DNA of 13,964 bases, taken from assembly GCA_027593305.1 (NCBI GenBank), contig JAQCJA010000067.1, forward strand, positions 1 through 13,964, given 5' to 3'. This DNA comes from a bacterium. GTDB taxonomy: Bacteria > Latescibacterota > UBA2968 > UBA8231. Every line of letters begins with the position of its first letter. Positions within the stretch are counted from its first letter, which is position 1. Of this stretch, positions 7,012 through 13,964 are shown in pieces. The notes beneath the pieces are model-generated. The model ran no database searches, was not told the DNA's origin, and saw nothing but the letters and a program-made list of their open reading frames with translations. Made by a program: the position numbers and the translations under genes.

Positions 7012-8652
7012 GTGGCCGAGTTCAAACTGCCCGATCTGGGTGAGAATATCGAAGCCGGCGAGGTGATCAATATCCTCGTTGCGGTGGGCGACGCCCTTGT
7101 TGAAGACCAGCCGGTCATCGAACTGGAAACCGACAAGGCCGTCATCGAGGTACCCTCTTCCATGAGTGGTACGGTGACCAAGGTGCTGATCACCAAGGGT
7201 GAACAGGCACAGGTCGGTCAGGTCCTGTTCCTTGTTGATGCAGGCGACCAGGCTGCTGGTTCGACGACGGCAGCCGTTGCCTCGGCGATACCGGAGGCGC
7301 CCGCAGCCAGCCCGGATGCCGCGCCAGAGTCACAACCGATAGTGGCCGCCGCCGCCGCTGCCACCCGCGGGTCCGTTGATGTGTATCTGCCTGAGTTGGG
7401 CGAGGGCATCCATAGCGGTGACGTCGTCGACATCCTCGTATCCGTTGGTGACAGTGTCGAAGAGGAACAAGGGCTGGTGGAGCTTGAGATCGACAAGGGC
7501 GTTGTCGAAATGCCGGCTCCCTCTGCGGGGGTCATCACGGCGATCCACGTGCAGAAGGGGGACAGTGCCAGCATTGGTCAGTTGATCGTCACTCTCGATG
7601 CGGCATCTGTTGCAGCTCCGGCAGCAACACCCGTTGCAGCATCGCCGACTCCCACCCCCGCTGCAGCGCCCGTCACAGCCCCGACCACAACCCCGACCAC
7701 AAGCCCGACGCCGGTTGCGGCTGGCAACAGACCCGGCAACCACGAAGCTTCCAGTCGCCCCGTCCCCGCCGCGCCATCGGTACGCCGTCTGGCCCGTGAG
7801 ATCGGTGTCGAGGTGTCCTCGGTGCAGGGCAGCGGCCCGGGCGGTCGCATTTCGGAAGCCGATGTCAAGGGGCACTCGAAGTCACTCCATGAGAACCGCG
7901 GCCCCCATGCCGCAACCAGCGCCGCGCCGCTGCCCGATTTCAGCAAATGGGGAGATGTCGAGCGCGAGCCCTTCAGCAACGTTCGTCGCATCACGGCGCA
8001 GCGAATGACGGCTTCCTGGTCAACGATTCCTCATGTGACCCAGTTCGACCAGTGTGATGTCACCGAACTGGAATTGTGGCGCAAGGAATTCGGCAAACAG
8101 GTGGAGAAGGCCGGCGCCAAACTCACGCCGACGGCGATCATCCTGAAAGTCGCTGGGGCGGCGCTGCGCAAGTTCCCACAGTTCAATGCCAGCATCGACA
8201 TGGCTGGCGAAGAAATCATCTACAAGAAGTACTGCCATATCGGTGTCGCCGTCGATACCAAACGGGGCCTGCTCGTCCCCGTCATCCGCGATGTGGACCG
8301 CAAGTCCATCACCGAGATTTCCATCGAACTCGGCGAGGTGGCCGAGAAAACGCGGACGGGCAAGATCACCATCGATGACATGCAGGGCGGCTCCTTCACC
8401 GTCAGCAATCTCGGCGGCATCGGTGGCACAGCCTTCACGCCGATCGTCAACGCCCCCGAGGTCGCCATCCTCGGCGTTGCCCGCGGCAGCACGCAGCCTG
8501 TCTATGTCGATGGCCAGCTGCAGCCCCGCATGATCATGCCCCTGTCGTTGTCGTACGACCATCGCGTCATCGACGGCGCCGATGGCGCCCGCTTCCTGCG
8601 CTATATCTGTCAGGGTCTGGAAAGTCCGTACTTCCTCGCTTTTGGCGGCTGA
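7012..8652 (+). CDS. aceF: Dihydrolipoamide acetyltransferase (E2) of pyruvate dehydrogenase
   Basis: Core of the pyruvate dehydrogenase complex; transfers acetyl from its lipoyl arms to CoA. Domains in the 546 residues: lipoyl domain 1 (2-76) with lipoyl-Lys42 in ETDKAVIEVP; lipoyl domain 2 (about 122-197) with Lys162 in EIDKGVVEMP; an Ala/Pro/Thr-rich swinging linker (about 198-250); the peripheral subunit-binding domain (about 254-286, PSVRRLAREIGVEV then GSGPGGRISEADV); and the catalytic domain (about 315-546) with the SYDHRVIDG motif, whose His517 and Asp521 are the expected catalytic pair. Two lipoyl domains against three in E. coli AceF is common. The start is GTG at 7012, with AGGA at 7000-7003 giving 8-nt spacing; the first codons give the expected AEFKLPDLGE beginning. 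It follows aceE by 14 nt and precedes lpd by 3 nt, so translation is probably coupled. Confidence 0.98.
   Translation: MAEFKLPDLGENIEAGEVINILVAVGDALVEDQPVIELETDKAVIEVPSSMSGTVTKVLITKGEQAQVGQVLFLVDAGDQAAGSTTAAVASAIPEAPAASPDAAPESQPIVAAAAAATRGSVDVYLPELGEGIHSGDVVDILVSVGDSVEEEQGLVELEIDKGVVEMPAPSAGVITAIHVQKGDSASIGQLIVTLDAASVAAPAATPVAASPTPTPAAAPVTAPTTTPTTSPTPVAAGNRPGNHEASSRPVPAAPSVRRLAREIGVEVSSVQGSGPGGRISEADVKGHSKSLHENRGPHAATSAAPLPDFSKWGDVEREPFSNVRRITAQRMTASWSTIPHVTQFDQCDVTELELWRKEFGKQVEKAGAKLTPTAIILKVAGAALRKFPQFNASIDMAGEEIIYKKYCHIGVAVDTKRGLLVPVIRDVDRKSITEISIELGEVAEKTRTGKITIDDMQGGSFTVSNLGGIGGTAFTPIVNAPEVAILGVARGSTQPVYVDGQLQPRMIMPLSLSYDHRVIDGADGARFLRYICQGLESPYFLAFGG
7679..7702 (+). repeat. 12-bp tandem duplication in the aceF linker
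   Basis: The unit CCCCGACCACAA occurs twice, perfectly, at 7679-7690 and 7691-7702, and a partial third copy (CCCGAC) follows from 7704. It encodes the Pro-Thr-Thr-Thr/Ser repeats of the flexible linker between the second lipoyl domain and the subunit-binding domain. In-frame units of this kind can change linker length by slippage without breaking the protein. Confidence 0.7.
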
Positions 8653-8655
8653 TCC

Positions 8656-10077
8656 ATGGGCGCCGACAAGACCCAGATTGCCATTATTGGTGGCGGCCCC
8701 GGGGGGTATGTGGCTGCCTTCCGTGCCGCTGATCTCGGCCTCGACGTAACCCTGATTGATCTCGACGAAAACCCCGGCGGCGTCTGCCTGTATCGGGGTT
8801 GCATCCCGTCGAAGGCCTTGTTGCACGTGGCGAAGCTGCTCAACGAGGCGCGGGAAGCCTCGGCCTGGGGTATCACCTTCGGCGAGCCGAAGATCGATCT
8901 CGATCAGTTGCGTGCCTACAAGGACCGTGTCGTGGCGAAGATGACCGGTGGCCTGGGCCAGTTGTCGAAGGCGCGCAAAATCACCTACGTGCGCGGCCGC
9001 GCCCGCTTCACCGGACCACAGGCACTGAAGATCGATCTCCATGGCGGCGGTCAGCAGCAACTCACCTTCGACCATGCCGTCCTGGCCACCGGGTCCCGAC
9101 CGATTGTCCTGCCTGCCTTCGATATCGATTCGCAGCGGATCATGGATTCCACCGGCGCTCTGGAGTTGCGGGACGTGCCCGAACGCTTGTTGATCGTCGG
9201 TGGCGGCATTATTGGTCTGGAGCTTGGCCAGGTCTACTGTGCTCTTGGTTCGGCCGTTTCTGTCGTCGAGATGACGGACGGCCTGATCCCCCCCGGGGAT
9301 CGTGATCTGGTGAAAGTGCTCGCCAAACGGTTGGAGTCGCAGTTTGCCGGCATCCACCTCAACACCAAAGTCACAGGCGTCACCGACAGTGGTAGTGGCG
9401 TCGATGTCACCTGGGAACCCACCGGCGGCGGCGACTCCTCGACCCACACCTTCGATCGGATCCTGCTTTCCATCGGTCGCCGACCCAATTCCGAGGACCT
9501 TGGCCTGGAAACCACCGGGGTGCGCCTCACCCCGCGGGGTTTCGTCGAGGTGGACCTGCAGCGACGGACTGCCGAACCGTCGATTTTCGCCATCGGCGAT
9601 GTCATCGGATCGGCGCTGGCACACACGGCGTCACACGAAGGCATCGTTGCCGCCGAGGTCATCGCCGGACAGCGTTCCGCCTTTGAGCCGAATGCGATTC
9701 CCAGTGTCGTCTACACGGATCCCGAACTTGCCTGGTGTGGACTGACCGAGAAGGATGCCGAGGCACAGGGGCGTACCATCAAGGTGGCGCGCTTCCCCTG
9801 GGCCGCGTCAGGGCGCGCAACTACGCAGGACCGTAGTGACGGTGTCACAAAGCTGATCGTCGACCCCGAGACGGAACGGATTCTCGGTGTCGGCATTGCC
9901 GGCCCGGGTGCGGGCGAACTGATTGCCGAAGGCGTGCTGGCCGTGGAAATGGCGGCGCTGGTACAGGATGTAGCGCTGTGCATACATCCACATCCCACTT
10001 TGTCTGAAACGATGATGGAGGCGGCCGAAGCCTATCACGGGCTCAGTCCGCACATTACCGCCCCTCGTCGTAAGTAG
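8656..10077 (+). CDS. lpd: Dihydrolipoyl dehydrogenase (E3)
   Basis: FAD enzyme that reoxidises the dihydrolipoyl groups of AceF and reduces NAD+; it may also serve the 2-oxoglutarate dehydrogenase and glycine cleavage complexes. The 473-residue product matches E. coli Lpd in length (474). Seen in order: FAD-binding IIGGGPGGYVAAFRAADLG from residue 10; the redox-active pair Cys44/Cys49 in GGVCLYRGCIPSKALL; the NAD-binding IVGGGIIGLELG from residue 180; the second FAD contact IFAIGDV near residues 312-318; and the dimer-interface diad His446 and Glu451 in HPHPTLSE. The usual loop is GGxCLNxGCIPSK, and here Tyr-Arg replaces the common Asn-x. ATG at 8656 lies 3 nt after the aceF stop, preceded by a weak GGCGG. 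It is the last gene of the pyruvate dehydrogenase operon and is followed by a terminator-like hairpin. Confidence 0.98.
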   Translation: MGADKTQIAIIGGGPGGYVAAFRAADLGLDVTLIDLDENPGGVCLYRGCIPSKALLHVAKLLNEAREASAWGITFGEPKIDLDQLRAYKDRVVAKMTGGLGQLSKARKITYVRGRARFTGPQALKIDLHGGGQQQLTFDHAVLATGSRPIVLPAFDIDSQRIMDSTGALELRDVPERLLIVGGGIIGLELGQVYCALGSAVSVVEMTDGLIPPGDRDLVKVLAKRLESQFAGIHLNTKVTGVTDSGSGVDVTWEPTGGGDSSTHTFDRILLSIGRRPNSEDLGLETTGVRLTPRGFVEVDLQRRTAEPSIFAIGDVIGSALAHTASHEGIVAAEVIAGQRSAFEPNAIPSVVYTDPELAWCGLTEKDAEAQGRTIKVARFPWAASGRATTQDRSDGVTKLIVDPETERILGVGIAGPGAGELIAEGVLAVEMAALVQDVALCIHPHPTLSETMMEAAEAYHGLSPHITAPRRK

Positions 10078-10145
10078 GTTCCGCGCGAGCAGGCCCATCG
10101 CGAGCCTTCAGGTCGGCAGATTTTGCCGCCCCTGGATCCGGCATT

Positions 10146-10165
10146 CGGGAAGAGTCTTCCCGTTT
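10146..10165 (+). terminator. Weak intrinsic-terminator-like hairpin after lpd
   Basis: CGGGAA (10146-10151) and TTCCCG (10157-10162) form a perfect 6-bp stem around a 5-nt loop, followed by only three T residues. It lies 69 nt after the lpd stop, a sensible place to end the pyruvate dehydrogenase transcript. The short T-run makes it weak, so read-through into the following genes is possible. Confidence 0.4.
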
Positions 10166-10202
10166 GCGGGTGTGCGCGCCAGCATCGGCTGAGTCGATCC
10201 AT

Positions 10203-10232
10203 TTTACTCTGTTGTTTTTACACATCTTACAT
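10203..10232 (+). promoter_or_regulatory. AT-rich candidate promoter upstream of the small ORF and the transglycosylase gene
   Basis: This is an AT-rich island in the 274-nt gap between lpd and the small ORF. TTTACT (10203-10208) and TTACAT (10227-10232) are 18 nt apart and match four and three of six consensus positions. The local base composition change and its position just after a possible terminator are the main support; the boxes themselves are poor. The remainder of the gap, 10233-10351, shows nothing I recognise. Confidence 0.22.
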
Positions 10233-10351
10233 CACTTCTCGCGCAACCGCGCCAGTTCGGCACAGGCTTTGCTTGGAAAGGACGCCGGGATTGCTGTCCC
10301 CGGAACACTGTTCCGTGCATGCTGCGCGGGCGCAAGGCCCAATGCGAGAGA

Positions 10352-10576
10352 ATGATGGAGCTCACGCCTCTAACAAACAATCACATCGACCGACGTCTGC
10401 AGGATATCGATCGTCAGATCAGTACGGCTCTGCGCGACATCCGCAAGAATCTGCAGGAGCTGGAGCAGGCGTCCAAGTCTGGCAGTGGCAGCGCCTCCGT
10501 CGATCGGAGGCCGGGCGGCAAGGACTTTGCCCGGACGCTGCGCAGCGCCATCGATCGGGGCGGTTCGTCACGCTGA
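10352..10576 (+). CDS. Small coiled-coil hypothetical protein
   Basis: A short ORF of 74 residues starting with tandem ATG codons (10352 and 10355); an in-frame ATG at 10319 would lengthen it by 11 residues. The peptide is hydrophilic. Its first half is predicted by eye to be a continuous amphipathic helix with heptad-like spacing (HIDRRLQDIDRQISTALRDI then RKNLQELEQA), followed by a Gly/Ser-rich break and a basic tail containing KDFARTLRSAIDRG. Third codon positions are mostly G or C, as in neighbouring genes, which supports a real gene. A GA-rich GAGAG precedes the start but is a weak ribosome binding site. I recognise no family. It lies 116 nt before the lytic transglycosylase on the same strand and may share its transcript. 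A 155-codon ORF in another frame covers the same region and is probably spurious. Confidence 0.5.
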   Translation: MMELTPLTNNHIDRRLQDIDRQISTALRDIRKNLQELEQASKSGSGSASVDRRPGGKDFARTLRSAIDRGGSSR

Positions 10577-10692
10577 CATTGCGTCGGTGACAGCTTTTCG
10601 GTGGCTGGTTGCAGAGGGCGACGTTATCTTCCACGTCTGAGCAACTCCCCTACCATACACCGACGATTCTCGCGGTTCCTACTGCTTTGACT

Positions 10693-12837
10693 ATGCCTGC
10701 CAAGGCCCGTCTGGTTCTGGGCACGACTGCCCTGTGCGCTCTGGTTCTGTTGCCCTTTGCTGCCCGCTTTGCACCGAAGGGACTGTTCGGCAGCGACGCG
10801 AAAGTGGCTGTGTCGGACGCCAGCGCGCTGATCCGACGACAGCAATTCAGGCCTGCCTACGATCTCCTTACCAGACGCCCATCAGGCGCGGTCTCGGAGG
10901 CCCTCCACCAGTACCGTCTGGCAGTCTGTGAGCGGGCCCTGGGCCTGACGGACAGCGCCTATGCACGACTGTTGCGCCTCGAAGGTGAAGTCCCGCTGCT
11001 GGAGCATTATCGCCGCCTGTGGCTCGCCCGCAGTCTGCAGATGATCGCTACCTCCGAGGGCGACAGCGCCGCAGCGATCTCCTCCTATCGTGATTTGCTG
11101 ACTCTGCAGCCGAGTGCTGCCATTGCCGACTCGGCGCGACTGTATCTGGCAGCTCTGCTGCATGACAGGGGCGAACATGCCGCCGCCCTGCGCACCTACC
11201 GTGAGCAACAACGCGCGGCTGGCACCTCCGCTGAGATCCTCTTCAGGATCGCCGAGATCGCACCACAGGCGGGGCACGACAAGAGTGCCCGCAAGGCCCG
11301 ACTGGAGTTGCTGCGCCAGTTTCCCGGGCACGGGCTGACCCTCGATGTGGCACGCCACATGCAGCCGACGAACTGGGAGGAACGCTTTGCGCGGGCCGAG
11401 GTCTACTACCGACACCGCGATGATCGACATGCCATCGACGACCTGCGCCAGTTGCTGCGCTCCAACAGGCGTCACGAACAGGCGCCGCAAGCCGAGTATG
11501 TCCTGGGTCGGGCCTATGCCAGGTCGGGGCAGTTGGCACGGGCGCGGCACACCTTCGAGCGCCTGCACGAGTTGTATGGCTGGCCATCGGCCCTGTATCG
11601 CCTGGCCCAACTGCAGGTCAGCGATGATCACGACCTGAAAGCTGCCGATGCCTATGTCGAATTTGCCCGATTGTACCCGCAGCATGAATTGGCTGATGAT
11701 GCTTTGTGGCAGGCGGCAAAGGCGGCGGAGAGACACGACAGATTTGCTCAGGCTGGCAGCATCTATGCACTGCTGGCCAGGGAGTATGGCACCAGCGAAT
11801 ACGCTGAGGAAGCGTCCTGGGGAGAAGGTTTCAGTTTCTATTGCCTGAAGCAGTACGAAGACGCATTGCGCGTGTTCCGTGGTGTCGTAGTACTATCCCG
11901 CCAACCCCACATCATCGACCAGAGCCTGTTCTGGGCCGGCAAGTCAGCCCTGCGTCTCCATCGCGAGGATGAAGCCAAAGTGCTGTTCGCCAGATCGGCG
12001 AGTGGCTTTCCCCGTTCCTACTACGCGTCACGCGCCGTCAGCATGGGGTACGGCGAGAGCAACGTACCTGCACGCCCGCCGCCCCTGCGCCGGCCGCTGA
12101 CGGCCGACGATCTGGAGCTGGATCGTATTGTCGGGCAGGACCATGTGCGTCGTGCCCTGGTACTGGGCGAACTCGGACTGGCCTCGGCTGCTGAGGCGGA
12201 ACTGCGCCTGGCCGAAGGGCTCAACAAGGATGATTCCAGGGCTCTGCTGGTCCTGCGCGACAGCTACGATGTCCTTGGCCTGCATGATCGCGCCCTCCTG
12301 CTGAGTACCAGATCAGCGTTCCAGGATGACGACATCCGTCGTCTGTATCCCAGCTACTACTGGGACGAGATCAGGAGTGCGGCGGAGACCGCCGGCGTCG
12401 ACCCGTATCTTGTGCTTTCCGTCATTCGCCAGGAGAGTTACTTCAACGAGGATGCCCTGTCGCACGCCGGCGCCATGGGTCTCATGCAGATCATGCCGCA
12501 GACGGGGCGCAAACTGGCCCGCAGTCTGGGCGTGCCTGCGTACACTCGGAATCTGCTGTTTGATCCCGGGGTTTCCATTCTCCTGGGATCTCGCTTTCTT
12601 GGGGACCAGGTCCGCTCCTTCACGGCCGACTCCCATGGTCTGCAGTACCCCCTCGGGTTGGCCGCCTACAATGCCGGCCCCAGAGTGGCGCGAGGCTGGC
12701 TTGAACGCTTTCCTATTGAGGATGCCGACACTTTTGTCGAGCGCATCCCGTACAAGGAAACCCGATTGTACGTGAAGAAAGTTCTGAAAAATTACACGAT
12801 CTACAGGACGTTGATCAGGAGCGAATCAGACGCGTGA
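10693..12837 (+). CDS. Slt70-like lytic transglycosylase with helical repeat N-terminus
   Basis: Cleaves the MurNAc-GlcNAc bond of peptidoglycan in the periplasm, producing 1,6-anhydro-muropeptides. With the ATG at 10693 it has 714 residues. Residues 5-25 form a hydrophobic export or anchor segment (LVLGTTALCALVLLPFAARF). About 40-540 is an all-helical region with TPR-like units (for example AISSYRDLLTLQPSAAIADS, YVLGRAYARSGQLARARHTF), like the superhelical scaffold of Slt70. The SLT domain occupies about 560-714: VIRQESYFNEDALSHAGAMG with catalytic Glu581, then GLMQIMPQTGRKLA, then LGLAAYNAGP, ending in ETRLYVKKVLKNYTIYR. E. coli Slt70 is about 620 residues in mature form. An upstream TTG at 10609 in the same frame would place 28 polar residues before the signal segment and is less likely. 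No strong ribosome binding site is visible. The stop overlaps the next gene by 4 nt (GTGA). Confidence 0.93.
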   Translation: MPAKARLVLGTTALCALVLLPFAARFAPKGLFGSDAKVAVSDASALIRRQQFRPAYDLLTRRPSGAVSEALHQYRLAVCERALGLTDSAYARLLRLEGEVPLLEHYRRLWLARSLQMIATSEGDSAAAISSYRDLLTLQPSAAIADSARLYLAALLHDRGEHAAALRTYREQQRAAGTSAEILFRIAEIAPQAGHDKSARKARLELLRQFPGHGLTLDVARHMQPTNWEERFARAEVYYRHRDDRHAIDDLRQLLRSNRRHEQAPQAEYVLGRAYARSGQLARARHTFERLHELYGWPSALYRLAQLQVSDDHDLKAADAYVEFARLYPQHELADDALWQAAKAAERHDRFAQAGSIYALLAREYGTSEYAEEASWGEGFSFYCLKQYEDALRVFRGVVVLSRQPHIIDQSLFWAGKSALRLHREDEAKVLFARSASGFPRSYYASRAVSMGYGESNVPARPPPLRRPLTADDLELDRIVGQDHVRRALVLGELGLASAAEAELRLAEGLNKDDSRALLVLRDSYDVLGLHDRALLLSTRSAFQDDDIRRLYPSYYWDEIRSAAETAGVDPYLVLSVIRQESYFNEDALSHAGAMGLMQIMPQTGRKLARSLGVPAYTRNLLFDPGVSILLGSRFLGDQVRSFTADSHGLQYPLGLAAYNAGPRVARGWLERFPIEDADTFVERIPYKETRLYVKKVLKNYTIYRTLIRSESDA

Positions 12838-13076
12838 ACTGGCCAGAGACCACCGAAGACGACAAGGACAGCCCCCCGGATCCAGGCCGCCGTGGCCGTC
12901 TGCTGGAGGATATCTTCATCCTCCTCTGCGTGCTGAGCCTGTGGCCGGTAATCCTCGGCTGGAATCATTTCCTCTACCAGGCCCTTCTCTATGCCGCACT
13001 CGGGGGGCTGGTGTTCGTACTCGTACGGCGGGCCCGGCGCTTTTCGCAGGCCCGCCGCGAAGCCGATAAGGGCTGA
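12834..13076 (+). CDS. Small two-helix membrane protein, translationally coupled to the transglycosylase
   Basis: An 80-residue product beginning at GTG 12834, which overlaps the transglycosylase stop as GTGA. AGGAG at 12817-12821 may serve as a distant ribosome binding site. The N-terminal 22 residues are charged and Pro-rich (ETTEDDKDSPPDPGRRGR); two hydrophobic helices follow (about 25-43, DIFILLCVLSLWPVILGW; and about 46-65, FLYQALLYAALGGLVFVLV). The tail is strongly basic (RRARRFSQARR), and by the positive-inside rule both termini would be cytoplasmic with a short periplasmic turn. I recognise no family. The overlap implies co-translation with the transglycosylase, so a role in its membrane placement or regulation is conceivable, but that is a guess. 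Confidence 0.72.
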   Translation: MNWPETTEDDKDSPPDPGRRGRLLEDIFILLCVLSLWPVILGWNHFLYQALLYAALGGLVFVLVRRARRFSQARREADKG

Positions 13077-13094
13077 ACGGTCAGCGGCGAGCCC
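13070..13094. repeat. Overlapping inverted repeats between convergent genes
   Basis: GCTGA (13072-13076) and TCAGC (13081-13085) form a 5-bp stem with a 4-nt loop that includes the stop codon of the small membrane protein. A competing pair, GGGCT (13070-13074) with AGCCC (13090-13094), spans the whole 18-nt gap. Either could act as a short bidirectional transcription end for the convergent genes, but no T-run follows on either strand, so terminator function is uncertain. Confidence 0.3.
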
Positions 13095-13964
13095 CTAGGC
13101 TCTGGTCGCCGTCGCCCCGGCGACGCGCTCGATGAGCAGCACCACGGCAGCAGCCACGACCATAAGGCCAAATGCGGCCAGCGCCGTGCCGTCCCAGACG
13201 ACGGGCAGCGTACAGACGAAGCCTGCTTCGGGCGTGTCCAGCACCTGACGAAAAGGCCAGACCTTGCGTATGGACCCGGCCATGAGGCCGACGAGGAACG
13301 CCATCGTGCTGCTGTGCGCGTGCGCCAGCAGCCAGCGCAGCACGCGCGAAAAACCAAGGATTCCCGTGGCGAAACCGGCGCCGAAGAGCACGATGATCTG
13401 CAGGTCACGATCATTCACGGCTGCCAGCACCTGCTGATACTTGCCCATGACAACGAGCAGGAAGGAACCACTGATTCCCGGCAGGATCATGGCAACACTG
13501 GCGATGAGCCCCGCACCGGTGAACTTGTACCACTCGACGCCCGTCTCCACGGGTACCAATAAAGTCACCGTGTAACCGGCAACGGCGCCGACGATGGCCG
13601 CCGCGTAGGCCACCGCATTCCAGCCTCTGACCTGGCGTACCACAACGAAGAGACTCGCCGCGATCAGTCCCGTCAGGCCACCCCAGACAGGCACGGGATG
13701 GTGCTGCAGAAGCCAGGTGATGCCCTTGGCGAGCGTCACGATGGCGGTGAAGATGCCGGCAAGCAAGGGCACGAGAAACACCAGGTTGGCTCGTTGCGCA
13801 ACCTCGCTGAAGCGGCCGCGGACCAGGGCCGTCAGCAGATCCCGGTCGATGCCGGCAACGGTACCCACCAGTTCATCGTAGATACCCGTGATCAGTGCCA
13901 ACGTGCCGCCGGAGACGCCGGGGATCACATCCGCCGTGCCCATCGCCAGACCCCGTACGTAGAG
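13095..13964 (-). CDS. DUF368/PopT-type undecaprenyl-phosphate translocase, 5' end missing
   Basis: Polytopic inner-membrane protein of the DUF368 (PF04018) family, whose members have been shown to return undecaprenyl phosphate, the lipid carrier of cell-wall synthesis, across the membrane. The frame is open to the window edge: LYVRGLA precedes the first visible ATG (codon 8), and homologues usually have a few more residues before this point, so the true start is probably just outside. The 289 visible residues include the two family motifs, ADVIPGVSGGTLALITGIY (about 11-29) and MILPGISGSFLLVVMGKY (about 159-176). These are similar to each other and consistent with an internally duplicated fold. 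Roughly eight hydrophobic segments are visible. The protein ends shortly after the last helix (VLLIERVAGATATRA), with TAG at 13097-13095. It converges on the small membrane protein gene with an 18-nt gap. The functional assignment rests on family knowledge. Confidence 0.92.
   Translation of the reverse strand, partial: LYVRGLAMGTADVIPGVSGGTLALITGIYDELVGTVAGIDRDLLTALVRGRFSEVAQRANLVFLVPLLAGIFTAIVTLAKGITWLLQHHPVPVWGGLTGLIAASLFVVVRQVRGWNAVAYAAAIVGAVAGYTVTLLVPVETGVEWYKFTGAGLIASVAMILPGISGSFLLVVMGKYQQVLAAVNDRDLQIIVLFGAGFATGILGFSRVLRWLLAHAHSSTMAFLVGLMAGSIRKVWPFRQVLDTPEAGFVCTLPVVWDGTALAAFGLMVVAAAVVLLIERVAGATATRA

Noticed and set aside
8020..9624. 534-codon minus-strand ORF spanning aceF and lpd
   Set aside because: Long but antisense to two conserved enzymes and the gap between them; its composition (Asp/Gly/His/Gln-rich) is that of a reverse-complement artefact.
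10123..10590. 155-codon plus-strand ORF between lpd and the transglycosylase gene
   Set aside because: It runs through the terminator-like hairpin and the AT-rich patch, and its translation is low-complexity; the 74-codon frame inside it has better codon use and helix pattern.
10577..10692. Promoter for the transglycosylase gene using TTATCT at 10624-10629 as -10
   Set aside because: No acceptable -35 lies at 16-18 nt spacing (the sequence there is GTGGCT).
1..13964. Mobile element, CRISPR array, tRNA/rRNA or defence system
   Set aside because: No transposase or integrase motifs, no regularly spaced repeats, no tRNA-like cloverleaf sequence and no nuclease or toxin-antitoxin signatures were seen; the window reads as ordinary chromosomal DNA.

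Overview
The window is GC-rich (about 60 % by eye), gene-dense bacterial DNA. It holds nine clearly supported protein-coding genes, two of them cut by the window edges, plus one plausible small gene and one candidate leader ORF. I see no RNA genes, insertion sequences, CRISPR arrays, phage genes or defence genes. The gene set is core metabolism and cell-envelope maintenance of a diderm-like bacterium: a homodimeric-type pyruvate dehydrogenase complex, a Slt70-like lytic transglycosylase, and a protein with a TonB-like N-terminus. Proteins resembling DUF4159 and DUF4015 (PF13200), together with AceE of the single-chain type and weak ribosome binding sites at several starts, would suit an FCB-superphylum or related lineage known mainly from metagenomes, but the taxonomy is inference and a proteobacterium cannot be excluded.

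Layout. Positions 3-776 (+) carry the C-terminal half of a sodium:alanine/glycine symporter (AGCS family). It converges on a two-gene minus-strand unit: first a membrane-anchored DUF4159-like protein (4045-2234), then a secreted LysM plus DUF4015 (glycosidase-like TIM-barrel) protein (2151-802). An approximately 258-nt divergent intergenic region (4046-4303) with two adjacent hyphenated dyads and one candidate sigma70-type promoter separates that unit from the plus-strand operon aceE-aceF-lpd (4304-10077). After lpd come a weak terminator-like hairpin, a small coiled-coil ORF (10352-10576), a lytic transglycosylase with a long helical/TPR-type N-terminal region (10693-12837), and an overlapping small two-helix membrane protein (12834-13076). 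A minus-strand DUF368/PopT-type undecaprenyl-phosphate translocase gene (13095 to beyond the window end) converges on the last of these.

How they work together. AceE, AceF and Lpd form all three enzymes of the pyruvate dehydrogenase complex and sit 14 and 3 nt apart, so they are very probably one transcript. The lytic transglycosylase and the PopT-type protein both concern peptidoglycan turnover and lipid-carrier recycling. The LysM-DUF4015 and DUF4159 proteins are likely envelope proteins of unknown substrate.

The least conventional part of the window is the minus-strand pair. The DUF4159-like protein combines a TonB-like anchor, a DUF4159-like core and a PEGA-like C-terminal domain. The LysM gene starts at a TTG without its own ribosome binding site, and this TTG overlaps the stop codon of a 13-codon ORF that does have one. 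No system that I can call truly undescribed is evident; the hunt section lists leads rather than discoveries.
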